Below are positions 45,501 to 53,420 of a stretch of 64,000 nucleotides of DNA, piece after piece. Under the pieces are notes generated by a model. The model ran no database searches. It was given only the letters and a program-made list of their open reading frames with translations, and was not told the origin of the DNA. Source of the DNA: Anaplasmataceae bacterium AB001_6 (GTDB lineage: Bacteria > Pseudomonadota > Alphaproteobacteria > Rickettsiales > Anaplasmataceae); NCBI GenBank assembly GCA_020002265.1, contig CP048228.1, positions 744,001-808,000 on the forward strand, in the 5' to 3' direction. Every line of letters starts with the position of its first letter. Position 1 is the stretch's first letter. Made by a program: the position numbers and the translations under genes.

Positions 45501-47207
45501 ATATCTCAGGGTATAAACTCACTAAAATCAGAGGTAATAACGGAATCAGAAGATCTAGATATATTGCAAGCGCAAACTGTTGATATACTACAAAAAGAAT
45601 TAGATGAAAGTTTAGATAATCGTTCAGATAAAGATAGCAGATTAAATCCATTTAACGATCAGTTGAAAGAAATGCTAGACTATTATAACGAAACGACTGA
45701 TAAATTTAATAATTATGTAGATACTTTACAGGATGTTTTTAAGAATGATCCAGAGATTGTAGATTCTCTAGTTCAAATGAAAGCAGATCTCGCTGAGGAA
45801 AAAGATCAATATATTACAGAGATAGCAAATGTAAAAAAAGAATTAAATCAATATTCAGAACTAAAAAATGGAGATGTATTAGTTACAGAATTATTAATAA
45901 AAACAATAAACTCAGAAGTATCAAATATTACAGATGATGCTCTCAAAGCAACATATGGTGATAAAAGTTTCACCTCTCAAGAATTGCAAGAGGTCGTAAA
46001 ATCAACTTCAGATGATTTTTATAGGGAAGCTGAAGAATGTAATAGCGCTATACAAAAACGCAGAGATGCTTATAAAGCAGCTGTAAGATCAGCTTATATA
46101 TTGCAAGAAAGAGAAGAAGAAAGAGAAGAAGAAAGAGGAGAAGAAAGAGAAGGAATTATTCCTTCAGGTGAGGATCGTTCTACTAATTCTGGAAGAGGTA
46201 ATAATGCCACAACAGATACCGATTTAGATTCACAAAGTAGTCAATCTTCAAGAGGAAGTAATGATACATCATCTCCTTCTACAGGTGAACCTTCTGTTAG
46301 CTCTGGAAGAAGTAATAATGCCGCAACAAATACCGATTTAGATTCACAAAGTAGTCAATCTCCAAGAGGAAGTAATGATACATCATCTCCTTCTACAGGT
46401 GAGGATCGTTCTACTAATTCTGGAAGAGGTAATAATGCCGCAACAAATACCGATTTAGATTCACAAGGTAATCAACCTTCAAGAAATGGTAATGAAAATC
46501 AAGTATCTATAAGAAGTGGTACATCACAATCGCAAACATCCCTCTCTGCAGAACAGAAAAAATTACTAGATGAAACAGAAGCATTAGCCAAAAAGGCAAG
46601 TAGCGTTGCAGTTAAGGGAGATGCATTCGAATTAATGACTTTCTTAGATAAAGCAAAGACGATAAGTGAAAGATCAAAAGACCTTACCATCAATAATAAA
46701 GAAACAGGAGGAATTGTTCAAGGCCTCTCTGAAAGACAGGGAGAGATAGGAAATAGAAGTGTTGAATTTGGTCACAGATTAAATGATGCAACAAAAGAAC
46801 AGTTAGAAGAATATGACGTCAAAATTAAAGATTTATCAGAATATCTGCAAAGAGATGATGTTAAAAATCATATAAAAGAACTTAACATGAATCCTGAAAT
46901 AAGACAAAAATTAAAAGATGGCAATAATGGTAAACCAGTTAATCTTGAGCAACGTTCAGAGGTATTGCAAACAAAAATAGGTCAACTATCAGAAAGTATA
47001 CAAAGGCAACTTTCAAGATCAGAAGGTAGAGAAATTGAATCTGTTAATCCAGCAATAAGCAATAACATACCAAGAGAACCAGATAGAGGAATCAGAAGCC
47101 TCGGAAGAACTTCTGGTACACCACCAGATACATCTTTAAACGGCAGTATAGCACAGGGTGTATCGCAACAAAGAGATCCAAATAGAGGAGGAGAAGGAAG
47201 AGGATAG
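42561..47207 (+). CDS. Giant repeat-containing protein of unknown family (1548 aa), candidate secreted effector
   Basis: I recognise no family. The start is firm: GGAGAGG lies 4 bases before ATG 42561. There is no signal peptide and no membrane helix. Order: helical N-terminus (1-140); Ser/Pro-rich linker; acidic Ser/Asp/Glu region with a 23-residue tandem repeat (about 222-258, YQSEEEISD core); a 20-residue tandem repeat (about 424-470, QNDD/SRSQSPIS); a globular-looking core (about 480-840); Ser/Asn linker; a long helical part (900-1200) ending in an Arg/Glu coil (EREEEREEERGEERE); a 38-39-residue tandem repeat (about 1203-1305); another helical part (1330-1490); and an Arg/Gly-rich tail ending GGEGRG. 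Size, repeats, absence of a signal peptide and the charged tail recall repeat-bearing type IV or type I effectors of Anaplasmataceae; this is inference. Confidence 0.7.
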   Translation: MAPEPNDNTEKTITQFIKNVREKIGNSASIKTEIQNILQDNPILTKNSNSLRVFTAITGIKSNESDTTQNIPNAEQAFQDIYNLTEQTAQRKNVREVILGQEKTIIRSIADKSEIDNSENVLDAFSRLYDNMTEQTIAREGRVRSKSLPAIKIPEITQNRRSTPASSSNPNLASQQTSATFIPPLSPQDTSPRPSIPTRQLSEDTSDFTWDENWDHELFNPGYQSEEEISDISSDEGVRYDDNLSYQSEEEISDVSSDESDTLFNHSLEESAILNPENIPSSTQLIKDNDDSIRQSESIDIRTKKDFYNISSLDHTDENDVSPDPRSNDFRYLYQNFPESLENVPVQDINNLPNIPTRSISESDYEEEDFSFPHPDDLAHLQSREDQPITPNKNFSPNGPSASDILMSDNVDKTSIIQPTQNSPQNDDSFHSASSSRSQSPISLQNDDNFHSAPSSRSQSPISPQNDDDLNILFDNSNPQRRREIQDRALFKKVDRKAYQDTLDKFKDTLTGSTYIRSSYDGEAINVRLGPGVMGEDTIRNVHRAYTGNNLKPKIDQLASIVAQGKNFDASNLSEAKQARLQQLQRDMQEYHRTNLADQQFEPSNLTLNYNSNGIPLVRDNMRKKEGYPNDIEDPMRKFIHEEMSEYIKTISSNNLGLDDKEHSDYLIGGLVNLQAKGGNFSITADNDGNPNIQIKVPCNKLPSGAYDAVAQQDKHKDFIQRIRILNEEGRGDEITQLLKESSEGIALANDLTKLCQKEISENVSGLFANKGLKAVAADDYYAQTCHTLFRKIDIEKVVAHLIENENNRAPLSDVSISIEPLEEPQRRRTILEVNIGIEGIEDEVSLNKTPERNVGTDVGVDNQMSRSRSISRDTPTPGADGNQERRDSNVQPQPPQHNIPDERVLEFMEQLDFAQYCIPTLKNFRTSLQEEFDDIFPLENMDKAVLTHAECIKAMHEKINTALDNDNLNNSYNKEALHEISQGINSLKSEVITESEDLDILQAQTVDILQKELDESLDNRSDKDSRLNPFNDQLKEMLDYYNETTDKFNNYVDTLQDVFKNDPEIVDSLVQMKADLAEEKDQYITEIANVKKELNQYSELKNGDVLVTELLIKTINSEVSNITDDALKATYGDKSFTSQELQEVVKSTSDDFYREAEECNSAIQKRRDAYKAAVRSAYILQEREEEREEERGEEREGIIPSGEDRSTNSGRGNNATTDTDLDSQSSQSSRGSNDTSSPSTGEPSVSSGRSNNAATNTDLDSQSSQSPRGSNDTSSPSTGEDRSTNSGRGNNAATNTDLDSQGNQPSRNGNENQVSIRSGTSQSQTSLSAEQKKLLDETEALAKKASSVAVKGDAFELMTFLDKAKTISERSKDLTINNKETGGIVQGLSERQGEIGNRSVEFGHRLNDATKEQLEEYDVKIKDLSEYLQRDDVKNHIKELNMNPEIRQKLKDGNNGKPVNLEQRSEVLQTKIGQLSESIQRQLSRSEGREIESVNPAISNNIPREPDRGIRSLGRTSGTPPDTSLNGSIAQGVSQQRDPNRGGEGRG
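43225..43337 (+). repeat. 69-bp tandem repeat in the giant gene
   Basis: Copies begin at 43225 and 43294 (period 69 bp, 23 codons); the shared 44 bp differ by about one base and encode SYQSEEEISD(I/V)SSDE-type segments. Confidence 0.8.
43830..43970 (+). repeat. 60-bp tandem repeat in the giant gene
   Basis: Units begin at about 43830, 43890 and 43950 (period 60 bp, 20 codons), encoding QNDD(S/N)FHSA(S/P)SSRSQSPIS. Two full copies and a partial third, nearly identical at DNA level, which suggests recent duplication or conversion. Confidence 0.8.
46167..46480 (+). repeat. 114-117-bp tandem repeat in the giant gene
   Basis: Units start at 46167, 46284 and 46398. The first is 117 bp, the second 114 bp and the third partial. 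They encode a Ser/Asn/Asp-rich element with the cores NNA(A/T)T(N/D)TDLDSQ and SRGSNDTSSPSTGE. Confidence 0.8.
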
Positions 47208-47215
47208 AAAGTCTT

Positions 47216-48700
47216 CTATTTTATAAATAAAGACTGACCAGTCATAATTGCTGGTTTTTCTATTCCATAAAAATCTAAGATTGTTGGAGCAATATCGTAG
47301 AGTGCTCCCGATTTTTTCAGGGAGATATTATCAAACTCAGGCTCTTCAGATACAAAAATAAAAGGAACTGGATTAAGAGTGTGAGTTTTGATAATAGACT
47401 GAGAAGATGTATCAAACATTGATTCAGCATTACCATGATCTGCTGTGATACAAATGGAATAACCCTTTGATAATGCCAAAGGAACAAATTTCTCTAAGCA
47501 ATTATCAATAGCACGAACAGCATCCACAGTAGCCTCAAAAGAACCGGTATGACCGACCATATCAGCATTAGCATAATTTATCAATATAAAATTAAAATCA
47601 TCATTGGTAATGGTAGCACAAAGCCTATCTGTCATCTCATAAGCAGACATTTCTGGTTTCTGATCATAAGTAGCAATTTTAGGAGAATCAATTAATACCC
47701 TCTTTTCCTTAGAAAATTTTTTCTCTCGCTTACAACTAAAAAAATAAGTAACGTGAGCATATTTTTCAGTTTCAGCAATCCGTAATTGAGACATGGAATT
47801 CCTTTCAATTACTGCACCAAGAGAATCTTTTATCTGAACATCATTAACAATCACTGGTATAGCAAAATTCTCAGAATAATTAACTAAACTCATGCAATGT
47901 AAGTTGCTTATCTTTGGCATACAATGCTTCGAATAATTCATAATTTCTGATACTATTTGCTTCATACGATCTGAACGAAAGTTCAAAAAAATAATACAAT
48001 CACCAGAATCAACACCTGTATAATCAGATATTATCGAAGGCTCTATAAATTCATCAGTTTTATCAACAGAGTAATTATAATCTAAACAAGTAAGGTAATT
48101 TTCATATCTCTTACCCTTTGCAAATAAAATAGCATCATAAGCTGCAGATATTCTATCCCAACGTTTATCACGATCCATCGCATAATATCGACCAGAAATA
48201 GTAGAATAATTAATACCTTCTTTAAAATGATTCTTTGCACATTTTTCCATAGTGTCTCTGCCATCTGTTATAGCATGGACACAAATTCTATCACCAAATT
48301 TATCTACGAGGCCATAATATACATTTTCAATATGATTAACGTGAGAATGTACTCCTCCGTCAGATAATAAACCTATCAGATGTATATTACCCTTATGTCT
48401 TTGAACAAAATTAGTTATCTGCAAAAGCACTGAATTATCTTTTAAGCCATCATTTATACGTAATAAATCGCATATTAAAGAAGTTCCTGCTCCTATTGTA
48501 GTATGGCCTATTTCAGAATTTCCCATCTGATTTTCAGGCAAACCCACACTCAATCCAGATGCATCTAAAAGAGAAAACGGATGTTCCGCACATAAAGAAT
48601 TAAAAAATTTAGGCTGAGCAGCATTTATAGCATTAAATTTTTGTTCAGTAGAATGCCCCCAACCATCCAAAACACAAAGTATGATCTTATTATTTGTCAT
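47216..48700 (-). CDS. gpmI: 2,3-bisphosphoglycerate-independent phosphoglycerate mutase
   Basis: A 494-residue alkaline-phosphatase-fold enzyme interconverting 3- and 2-phosphoglycerate. Motifs: VLDGWGHST with the first Asp, the nucleophile serine in NQMGNSEIGHTTIGAG, the HSHVNH-type loop GGVHSHVNHIEN, FLNFRSDRMKQI, YANADMVGHTGSFEAT and ITADHGNAESMF with the metal-binding Asp and His. Normal length is ~510. Its ATG overlaps the cpoB stop (ATGA), so it is translationally coupled to cpoB. It is convergent with the giant repeat gene, 8 bp apart. Confidence 0.94.
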   Translation of the reverse strand: MTNNKIILCVLDGWGHSTEQKFNAINAAQPKFFNSLCAEHPFSLLDASGLSVGLPENQMGNSEIGHTTIGAGTSLICDLLRINDGLKDNSVLLQITNFVQRHKGNIHLIGLLSDGGVHSHVNHIENVYYGLVDKFGDRICVHAITDGRDTMEKCAKNHFKEGINYSTISGRYYAMDRDKRWDRISAAYDAILFAKGKRYENYLTCLDYNYSVDKTDEFIEPSIISDYTGVDSGDCIIFLNFRSDRMKQIVSEIMNYSKHCMPKISNLHCMSLVNYSENFAIPVIVNDVQIKDSLGAVIERNSMSQLRIAETEKYAHVTYFFSCKREKKFSKEKRVLIDSPKIATYDQKPEMSAYEMTDRLCATITNDDFNFILINYANADMVGHTGSFEATVDAVRAIDNCLEKFVPLALSKGYSICITADHGNAESMFDTSSQSIIKTHTLNPVPFIFVSEEPEFDNISLKKSGALYDIAPTILDFYGIEKPAIMTGQSLFIK

Positions 48701-49371
48701 ACACTAATATCGCAATTTTCTATTTTACTAATATATCTTTCTGCATCACGCTGCAAAAGAGTACTCATATCTCCCTTATACTCTTTCAAAAGCTTTTCAA
48801 TTACCCTACAAGCCTGTTTACTATTTCCTACTTCGTTAAGAGAAATTGCCAATTTGTATAAACTAGCATGTTTCTTAGAAGGTGTAACAGAATTTTTATA
48901 TGCTTTCAAAAAATATTTAGAGGACTTGTTATAATCTTTATTGGAAGAATAATATAACTCTCCCAGCCAAAAAAAAGCGTTACCTATCAGATCACTATCA
49001 GGATACGTTTTCGTAAATTCTACAAAAGCTTTTTCAGCACCTAAGTTATCACCCAATCTCAACATATTAAAAGCTGCTTGATAATCTTCTCTCTCTTGGT
49101 TGGTTACCTTGACATCTTTTATTTCATTAGATGCAGCACTCGGTGTTATAGATTCCTTCTGAAAGGAATATTCATCGTCATACTTTGAATATCCTATATC
49201 TCCCGAATACTCAATAAGTAAATCAACCTTCTTTTCCAATTCTTCAACGCGCCCATATAAAAATCTCAGATTTTCTTCCAAATCAGTGATATAAGCATCA
49301 GAAAAAGCAAAAAGCTCAGAAAAAAGAAAAAAAAAGAAAAGAAAAGAAGAAAAGAAAACTACTTGTCTCAT
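48697..49371 (-). CDS. cpoB: Cell division coordinator CpoB (YbgF)-like protein
   Basis: A periplasmic TPR protein that works with the Tol-Pal system. From ATG 49371 it has a signal peptide (MRQVVFFSS... to about residue 22), a coiled-coil segment DLEENLRFLYGRVEELEKKV with heptad leucines, a linker, then TPRs (YQAAFNMLRLGDNLGAEKAF, DLIGNAFFWLGELYYSSNKD, SLYKLAISLNEVGNSKQACR). 224 residues. The extended frame would add 12 residues that look like part of the leader and not of the protein. It sits between pal (upstream) and gpmI; a terminator-like hairpin lies just before its start. Confidence 0.85.
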   Translation of the reverse strand: MRQVVFFSSFLFFFFLFSELFAFSDAYITDLEENLRFLYGRVEELEKKVDLLIEYSGDIGYSKYDDEYSFQKESITPSAASNEIKDVKVTNQEREDYQAAFNMLRLGDNLGAEKAFVEFTKTYPDSDLIGNAFFWLGELYYSSNKDYNKSSKYFLKAYKNSVTPSKKHASLYKLAISLNEVGNSKQACRVIEKLLKEYKGDMSTLLQRDAERYISKIENCDISV

Positions 49372-49387
49372 AACAAAATGTTTAAAC

Positions 49388-49432
49388 AAAAAAAGAGGGT
49401 CCATCAATTAATTATTATTAAAAGACCCCCTC
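49388..49432 (-). terminator. Terminator-like hairpin between pal and cpoB
   Basis: On the minus strand GAGGGGGTC (49432-49424), a ~22-nt AT-rich loop, GACCCTC (49401-49395) and a seven-T tract (49394-49388). It lies after pal but only 16 bp before the cpoB ATG, so read-through or attenuation may set cpoB levels. Confidence 0.55.
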
Positions 49433-49568
49433 AATTATATAAAGCAACTAGTATATCACAAAATAAATTAAGATGCTAAACATTAATCACTATCTTAAGA
49501 CAATTTTAACTTTCATTTTTCTCCGTGTTTGTTGTTATTTTAAAACAAACACATCAAAGGATTCTAAC

Positions 49569-50270
49569 TTAGATCAAATCACCATCTTCATCGTCTTCAT
49601 CGTCTTCTATAGAAATAGATGAATTCATTCCTGCAGAACAAGAATTTACAACATACATCTGACTTCTTCTATTAAGAGCATGAGACATTTCATCTGTACC
49701 ATCAGCAATCAATTCTGAAGAACCTTTACTACTGACACAAAATAAGCTATTTATGAAACCCTTATCAAGAATATCTTCGTACTGACTTGAATAAGAAGAA
49801 TCTTTCACTTTGTCTCTCAAATATTTTTCAACAGCAAGAGTCAAATAAGTAATAGTGCTATTAGAACGTCTACCACCTAATCCAATATTATATTCAGCGC
49901 TACCTCTTACATCACAGTGACCTTCAACAAGGAATTTTACGTTATCTAAAGACTGTCCATTTTGTACCTTGTATATTATGAAGTCAGACATACAGTCAGC
50001 TACACTATCCAATAAATCCTGGCTTTCCAAAAATAATGCGGATTGGTCAAATTTAAAGTGGACAATAAACCAATTCTCCTCAGACATAGAATCAATAGCT
50101 TCCTGAATTTCAACAGGGCTAGGACAAACATTCGCCCAATCTTCTTGCCATGCAGAATTCTCTATATCTTGATCTTCCATTACAGAACTATCACCTGGAC
50201 ATCCAGCCAATGCCAAACCAAAAACGCATGTAGCAAGCGCTGTTCTTATATTCTTTTTACTACTAAACAC
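49569..50270 (-). CDS. pal: Peptidoglycan-associated lipoprotein Pal (OmpA-like domain), enlarged
   Basis: A 233-residue lipoprotein. The signal peptide ends in the lipobox LALAGC (Cys ~23). The OmpA-like domain (about 68-210) shows FIVHFKFDQSALFLESQDLL, VEGHCDVRGSAEYNIGLGGR and LNRRSQMYVV, the peptidoglycan-binding set. Pal is usually ~170 residues; here an extra ~30 residues lie between the last helix and the NRRS strand, plus a very acidic C-terminus (EDDEDDEDGDLI). In Anaplasmataceae the orthologue (OmpA) is a surface adhesin, so the tail may be exposed; that is inference. The promoter at 50307-50335 drives it. Confidence 0.9.
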   Translation of the reverse strand: MFSSKKNIRTALATCVFGLALAGCPGDSSVMEDQDIENSAWQEDWANVCPSPVEIQEAIDSMSEENWFIVHFKFDQSALFLESQDLLDSVADCMSDFIIYKVQNGQSLDNVKFLVEGHCDVRGSAEYNIGLGGRRSNSTITYLTLAVEKYLRDKVKDSSYSSQYEDILDKGFINSLFCVSSKGSSELIADGTDEMSHALNRRSQMYVVNSCSAGMNSSISIEDDEDDEDGDLI

Positions 50271-50306
50271 AACATTAAACCTAATGAATCAACAATATCA
50301 CATAAA

Positions 50307-50335
50307 AGATTATTTGGTTTGATATAATAAGTCAA
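50307..50335 (-). promoter_or_regulatory. Predicted promoter of pal
   Basis: On the minus strand TTGACT (50335-50330), 17-bp spacer, TAATCT (50312-50307), ~37 bp before the pal ATG. Confidence 0.5.
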
Positions 50336-50462
50336 GAGACTATGACGTATCCTATTATTATAAAACCTCAATGAAGATTCTAAGTTAATAAATTTTTAAA
50401 AAAAAAGATATACATCTTAAGAAGATATAAAAATATATAAAATATTTAGTGTTATTAAATTA

Positions 50463-51554
50463 TTATACTCTTTTTATTGTCAAAAATCTTAACGCTTCAC
50501 TATTTAACACAGCCCCTCCTACTCTTGAAGTAGCATAAAAGATTGTATTTGGCTTGTTGCTATATTGATCTTTCATAATATCAAATTCTAGCAAATCAAC
50601 TATTTTATAAGCCTGTTTAAAATTACCTAAAATTATTACTGGCTTTTCTTCAGTATTGTCCCATTCTGGCATACCATAGATTTCAAAAACAGGAATACCA
50701 AACAAAGTTTCTTGTTCTCCATTAAACCCAGTTGGAGACCATATATAACTATTAGTACAATCCTCTTTCAATGAACGTAAATTTTGCAACACAGTACGAT
50801 GCATTATAAATGCAATATTTGAATCAACATATTTTAAAGGCAAGCTATAATAAAAATCTAGCAAATCATCAACAGTAAGTGTTGTATCTGCAGCCAATGT
50901 TATTGGCTTAGTGTTATCAGCATTTGCAGCAAGCAACATTCCAGAAGGTTTATTGTTTCCATCTCCAGAGATAAATGCTTGATCTTCAGCTCTTAATAAG
51001 GCTGCTATAATCTGATTATCTACCCATTCTTCAACATTAAAATTAATATCATCAATTAAAGAATTGCTAAGTACTGTCTGTGCATGGACGTTACATACAT
51101 CAATTTTTTCTTCTATCAATGCCCCTGGTGTATCAATAATATTGTTTCCCCAATTAACCGTTGAATCAATATCTCCATAATGAACATAAGTAACAGAAGA
51201 ACTTGATACTTTATCAACAGAGCACAAAGATCTCAAAGCTGATTTTTCCTGAAAGATAGTATCCAGGCAATTCTGTAAATGTTTGCAATCTTCTCCTTCA
51301 GATAAACTATCTTTAAAATTATCATTATTGCCTCTCTTTAGTATAAATTTACTCAAAGAGCGATAAAAAACAGATTTTTTCCCTTCTAAAGACCAACAAT
51401 CGTTAAGTAAGGGCCTAGAATGAACATTTTCCAAAGCACTTAATCTACTTTCATTTTTTGCTATAGTGCAATCAAAAGATTGAAGTGTATCTTGTATATT
51501 ATTTAAATCATTAGTAATTTTGGTAATATTTTCACTTATAATTTCAATAGTCAT
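50463..51554 (-). CDS. HK97-family phage major capsid protein, orphan
   Basis: A 363-residue protein. The HK97 fold signature is clear in AEDQAFISGDGNNKPSGMLL and in the P-domain/A-domain parts: VEEWVDNQIIAALLR, AFIMHRTVLQNLRSLKED, LFGIPVFEIYGMPEW and ILGNFKQAYKIVDL, with AVLNSEALRFL at the end. The N-terminal ~60 residues are coiled-coil-like (scaffold/delta-like), followed by SEGEDCKHL. No portal, protease, terminase or tail gene is next to it, so this is either a relic of a prophage or the capsid of a dispersed gene-transfer-agent cluster as found in alphaproteobacteria. The frame is intact. Confidence 0.88.
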   Translation of the reverse strand: MTIEIISENITKITNDLNNIQDTLQSFDCTIAKNESRLSALENVHSRPLLNDCWSLEGKKSVFYRSLSKFILKRGNNDNFKDSLSEGEDCKHLQNCLDTIFQEKSALRSLCSVDKVSSSSVTYVHYGDIDSTVNWGNNIIDTPGALIEEKIDVCNVHAQTVLSNSLIDDINFNVEEWVDNQIIAALLRAEDQAFISGDGNNKPSGMLLAANADNTKPITLAADTTLTVDDLLDFYYSLPLKYVDSNIAFIMHRTVLQNLRSLKEDCTNSYIWSPTGFNGEQETLFGIPVFEIYGMPEWDNTEEKPVIILGNFKQAYKIVDLLEFDIMKDQYSNKPNTIFYATSRVGGAVLNSEALRFLTIKRV

Positions 51555-51704
51555 GTTTTATTTATAATAAAAATTAATATATTATTCATTATCAACGAAG
51601 CTAGTAAGCAAATTTTGTACGATAAGTAAATTATGTATGTTTTTTTTCTGTATAAATTAATAAAATATACTCAGGGAAGATAGTAATATTAATTTATAGG
51701 GGAT

Positions 51705-53231
51705 ATGTTTGCAGAAAGTCATACAGTTGCATTTGAAGGGATAGAAGCAACATCTATTAATGTGCAGGTGCTGGTAGCTAATGGATTACCATCATTTAAT
51801 CTAGTTGGAATGCCTAATAAGGTAATATCTGAATCAAAAGAGCGCATTCGCTCAGCATTAAAATATATAGGATATCCGTTACCTAACAAACGCATAACTG
51901 TAAATTTGTCACCAGTTGATATATTAAAAGAAGGAAATCATTATGATTTACCTATTGCAGTTGCAATACTGAAAGCAACACAAATAATTAAAAACCCTAT
52001 AAATGATTATATATTTATGGGAGAAATATCTTTAAATGGGGATATCTTAGCAACAAATGGTTTAATACCTGCATCATCGTATGCGAAAAAGCTTAATATA
52101 GGAATCATTTGTTCAGTGCAAAATAATGAAGAAATAATTTTTACTCAAAATAATAAGGCAATAACTGTTCCAAATTTAGAAGAACTTATCAATGTACTGA
52201 ATAATGAAAATAAAAAATACTTAGATATAAACAATCATAGTGCATACAACATAAAAAATGATTGCAATATCAATATACAAAGCAGCATTCCATTAGAAGA
52301 TATAAAAGGCAATAGATTAGCAAAAAGAGCACTAATGATAAGCGCTAGCGGAAACCATCATATGCTAATGTATGGGCCGCCAGGAACGGGAAAATCTATG
52401 TTGGCAAAAAGTATATTATCCATAATGCCAAAATTAACAGAGCAAGAAATATGTGAAATAAATATGATAAGAAGTATTATATATGGAAATACTGCGAAAA
52501 AATATATCACCTGCTCTTCTCCATTTAGAGAGCCTCATACTTCTAGTTCAAAGATAGCATTATTGGGTGGCTGTAAGCATTCACAAATAGGCGAAATAAC
52601 ATTAGCGCATAATGGAATATTATTTCTTGATGAATTAGCTGAATTCCCTATTAGTCTATTAGATGGTTTAAGACAGCCTTTAGAAACAAAAAGAATTTTG
52701 GTTTCACGAGCAGATCGTAAAATATGCTATCCTGCTAATTTTTTATTGATTAGTGCGATGAATCCTTGTAAATGTGGATATTTTTATTCTTCTAAAAATA
52801 GATGTAAAAAATATCCTACGTGTGGCGAAGAATATACAAGGAAAATTTCTGGCCCATTATTAGATAGAATTGATATAAAGATCAGAACAAGCAGTATAGA
52901 TATATTTGCAAAAGAAGATGAATCAGATGTATCTTCTGATGAAATAAAAGAAAAGGTAAAAAAAGCACGTGATATTCAAAAGTCACGTTTTAAAAATTTT
53001 GATAATATTAATTACAACGCCGATATATCAGCAAGTGCAATAAATGATGTAATCGTCATAGATAAGAAATCCCAAGATTTCATGGAAAAAATTTATAAGA
53101 AATATGAATTATCCGTGAGGCAATATCATAAGATATTAAAATTAGCTAGGACTATTGCAGATGTAGAAGAATCAAATAATGTCACCCAAAATCACCTAAA
53201 AGAGGCTTTTATCTTTTCTGATAAGTCTTGA
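51705..53231 (+). CDS. comM: YifB/ComM family Mg-chelatase-like ATPase
   Basis: A 508-residue AAA+ helicase-like protein that promotes branch migration during uptake of DNA. N-terminal Lon-protease-like domain (GIEATSINVQVLVANGLPSF, then NLVGMPNKVISESKERIRSA); Walker A LMYGPPGTGKSMLAKS; Walker B NGILFLDELAEF; ISAMNPCKCGYF with the Cys pair, then CKKYPTCGEE; sensor region ISGPLLDRIDIKI; and a Mg-chelatase C-terminal domain (SVRQYHKILKLARTIADVEE). Full length. AGGGGAT immediately precedes the ATG at 51705. It pairs functionally with dprA at 30 kb. Confidence 0.93.
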   Translation: MFAESHTVAFEGIEATSINVQVLVANGLPSFNLVGMPNKVISESKERIRSALKYIGYPLPNKRITVNLSPVDILKEGNHYDLPIAVAILKATQIIKNPINDYIFMGEISLNGDILATNGLIPASSYAKKLNIGIICSVQNNEEIIFTQNNKAITVPNLEELINVLNNENKKYLDINNHSAYNIKNDCNINIQSSIPLEDIKGNRLAKRALMISASGNHHMLMYGPPGTGKSMLAKSILSIMPKLTEQEICEINMIRSIIYGNTAKKYITCSSPFREPHTSSSKIALLGGCKHSQIGEITLAHNGILFLDELAEFPISLLDGLRQPLETKRILVSRADRKICYPANFLLISAMNPCKCGYFYSSKNRCKKYPTCGEEYTRKISGPLLDRIDIKIRTSSIDIFAKEDESDVSSDEIKEKVKKARDIQKSRFKNFDNINYNADISASAINDVIVIDKKSQDFMEKIYKKYELSVRQYHKILKLARTIADVEESNNVTQNHLKEAFIFSDKS

Positions 53232-53420
53232 AAAAATATATTTATTTTAGTACTATTGATGTCCGCTCTGTGCAGACGTTAGTGTTGTGTGCTTTTGTTA
53301 CAGTGCACATATAGAAAGATTCTGCAATGAGATTCAGGTACTTCATAATATCAAAAAATAATCTTTCTGTTACTAAAAAATAATTCTCTCAGTATATGGT
53401 CAAAATGACGGAGGTGGAAA

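Noticed and set aside
42561-47207. Ankyrin-repeat protein, as in several rickettsial effectors
   Set aside because: No ankyrin consensus (G-x-TPLHxA-type) is visible; the repeats are short, Ser/Asp-rich and of three unrelated kinds.
50463-51554. Complete prophage around the capsid gene
   Set aside because: Neighbours on both sides (pal, cpoB, comM) are cellular genes and no other phage structural or replication gene is seen.
53232-53420. Possible structured RNA before the MFS gene (GTGCA...TGCAC pairing)
   Set aside because: The pairing is short and matches no RNA family I can recognise.
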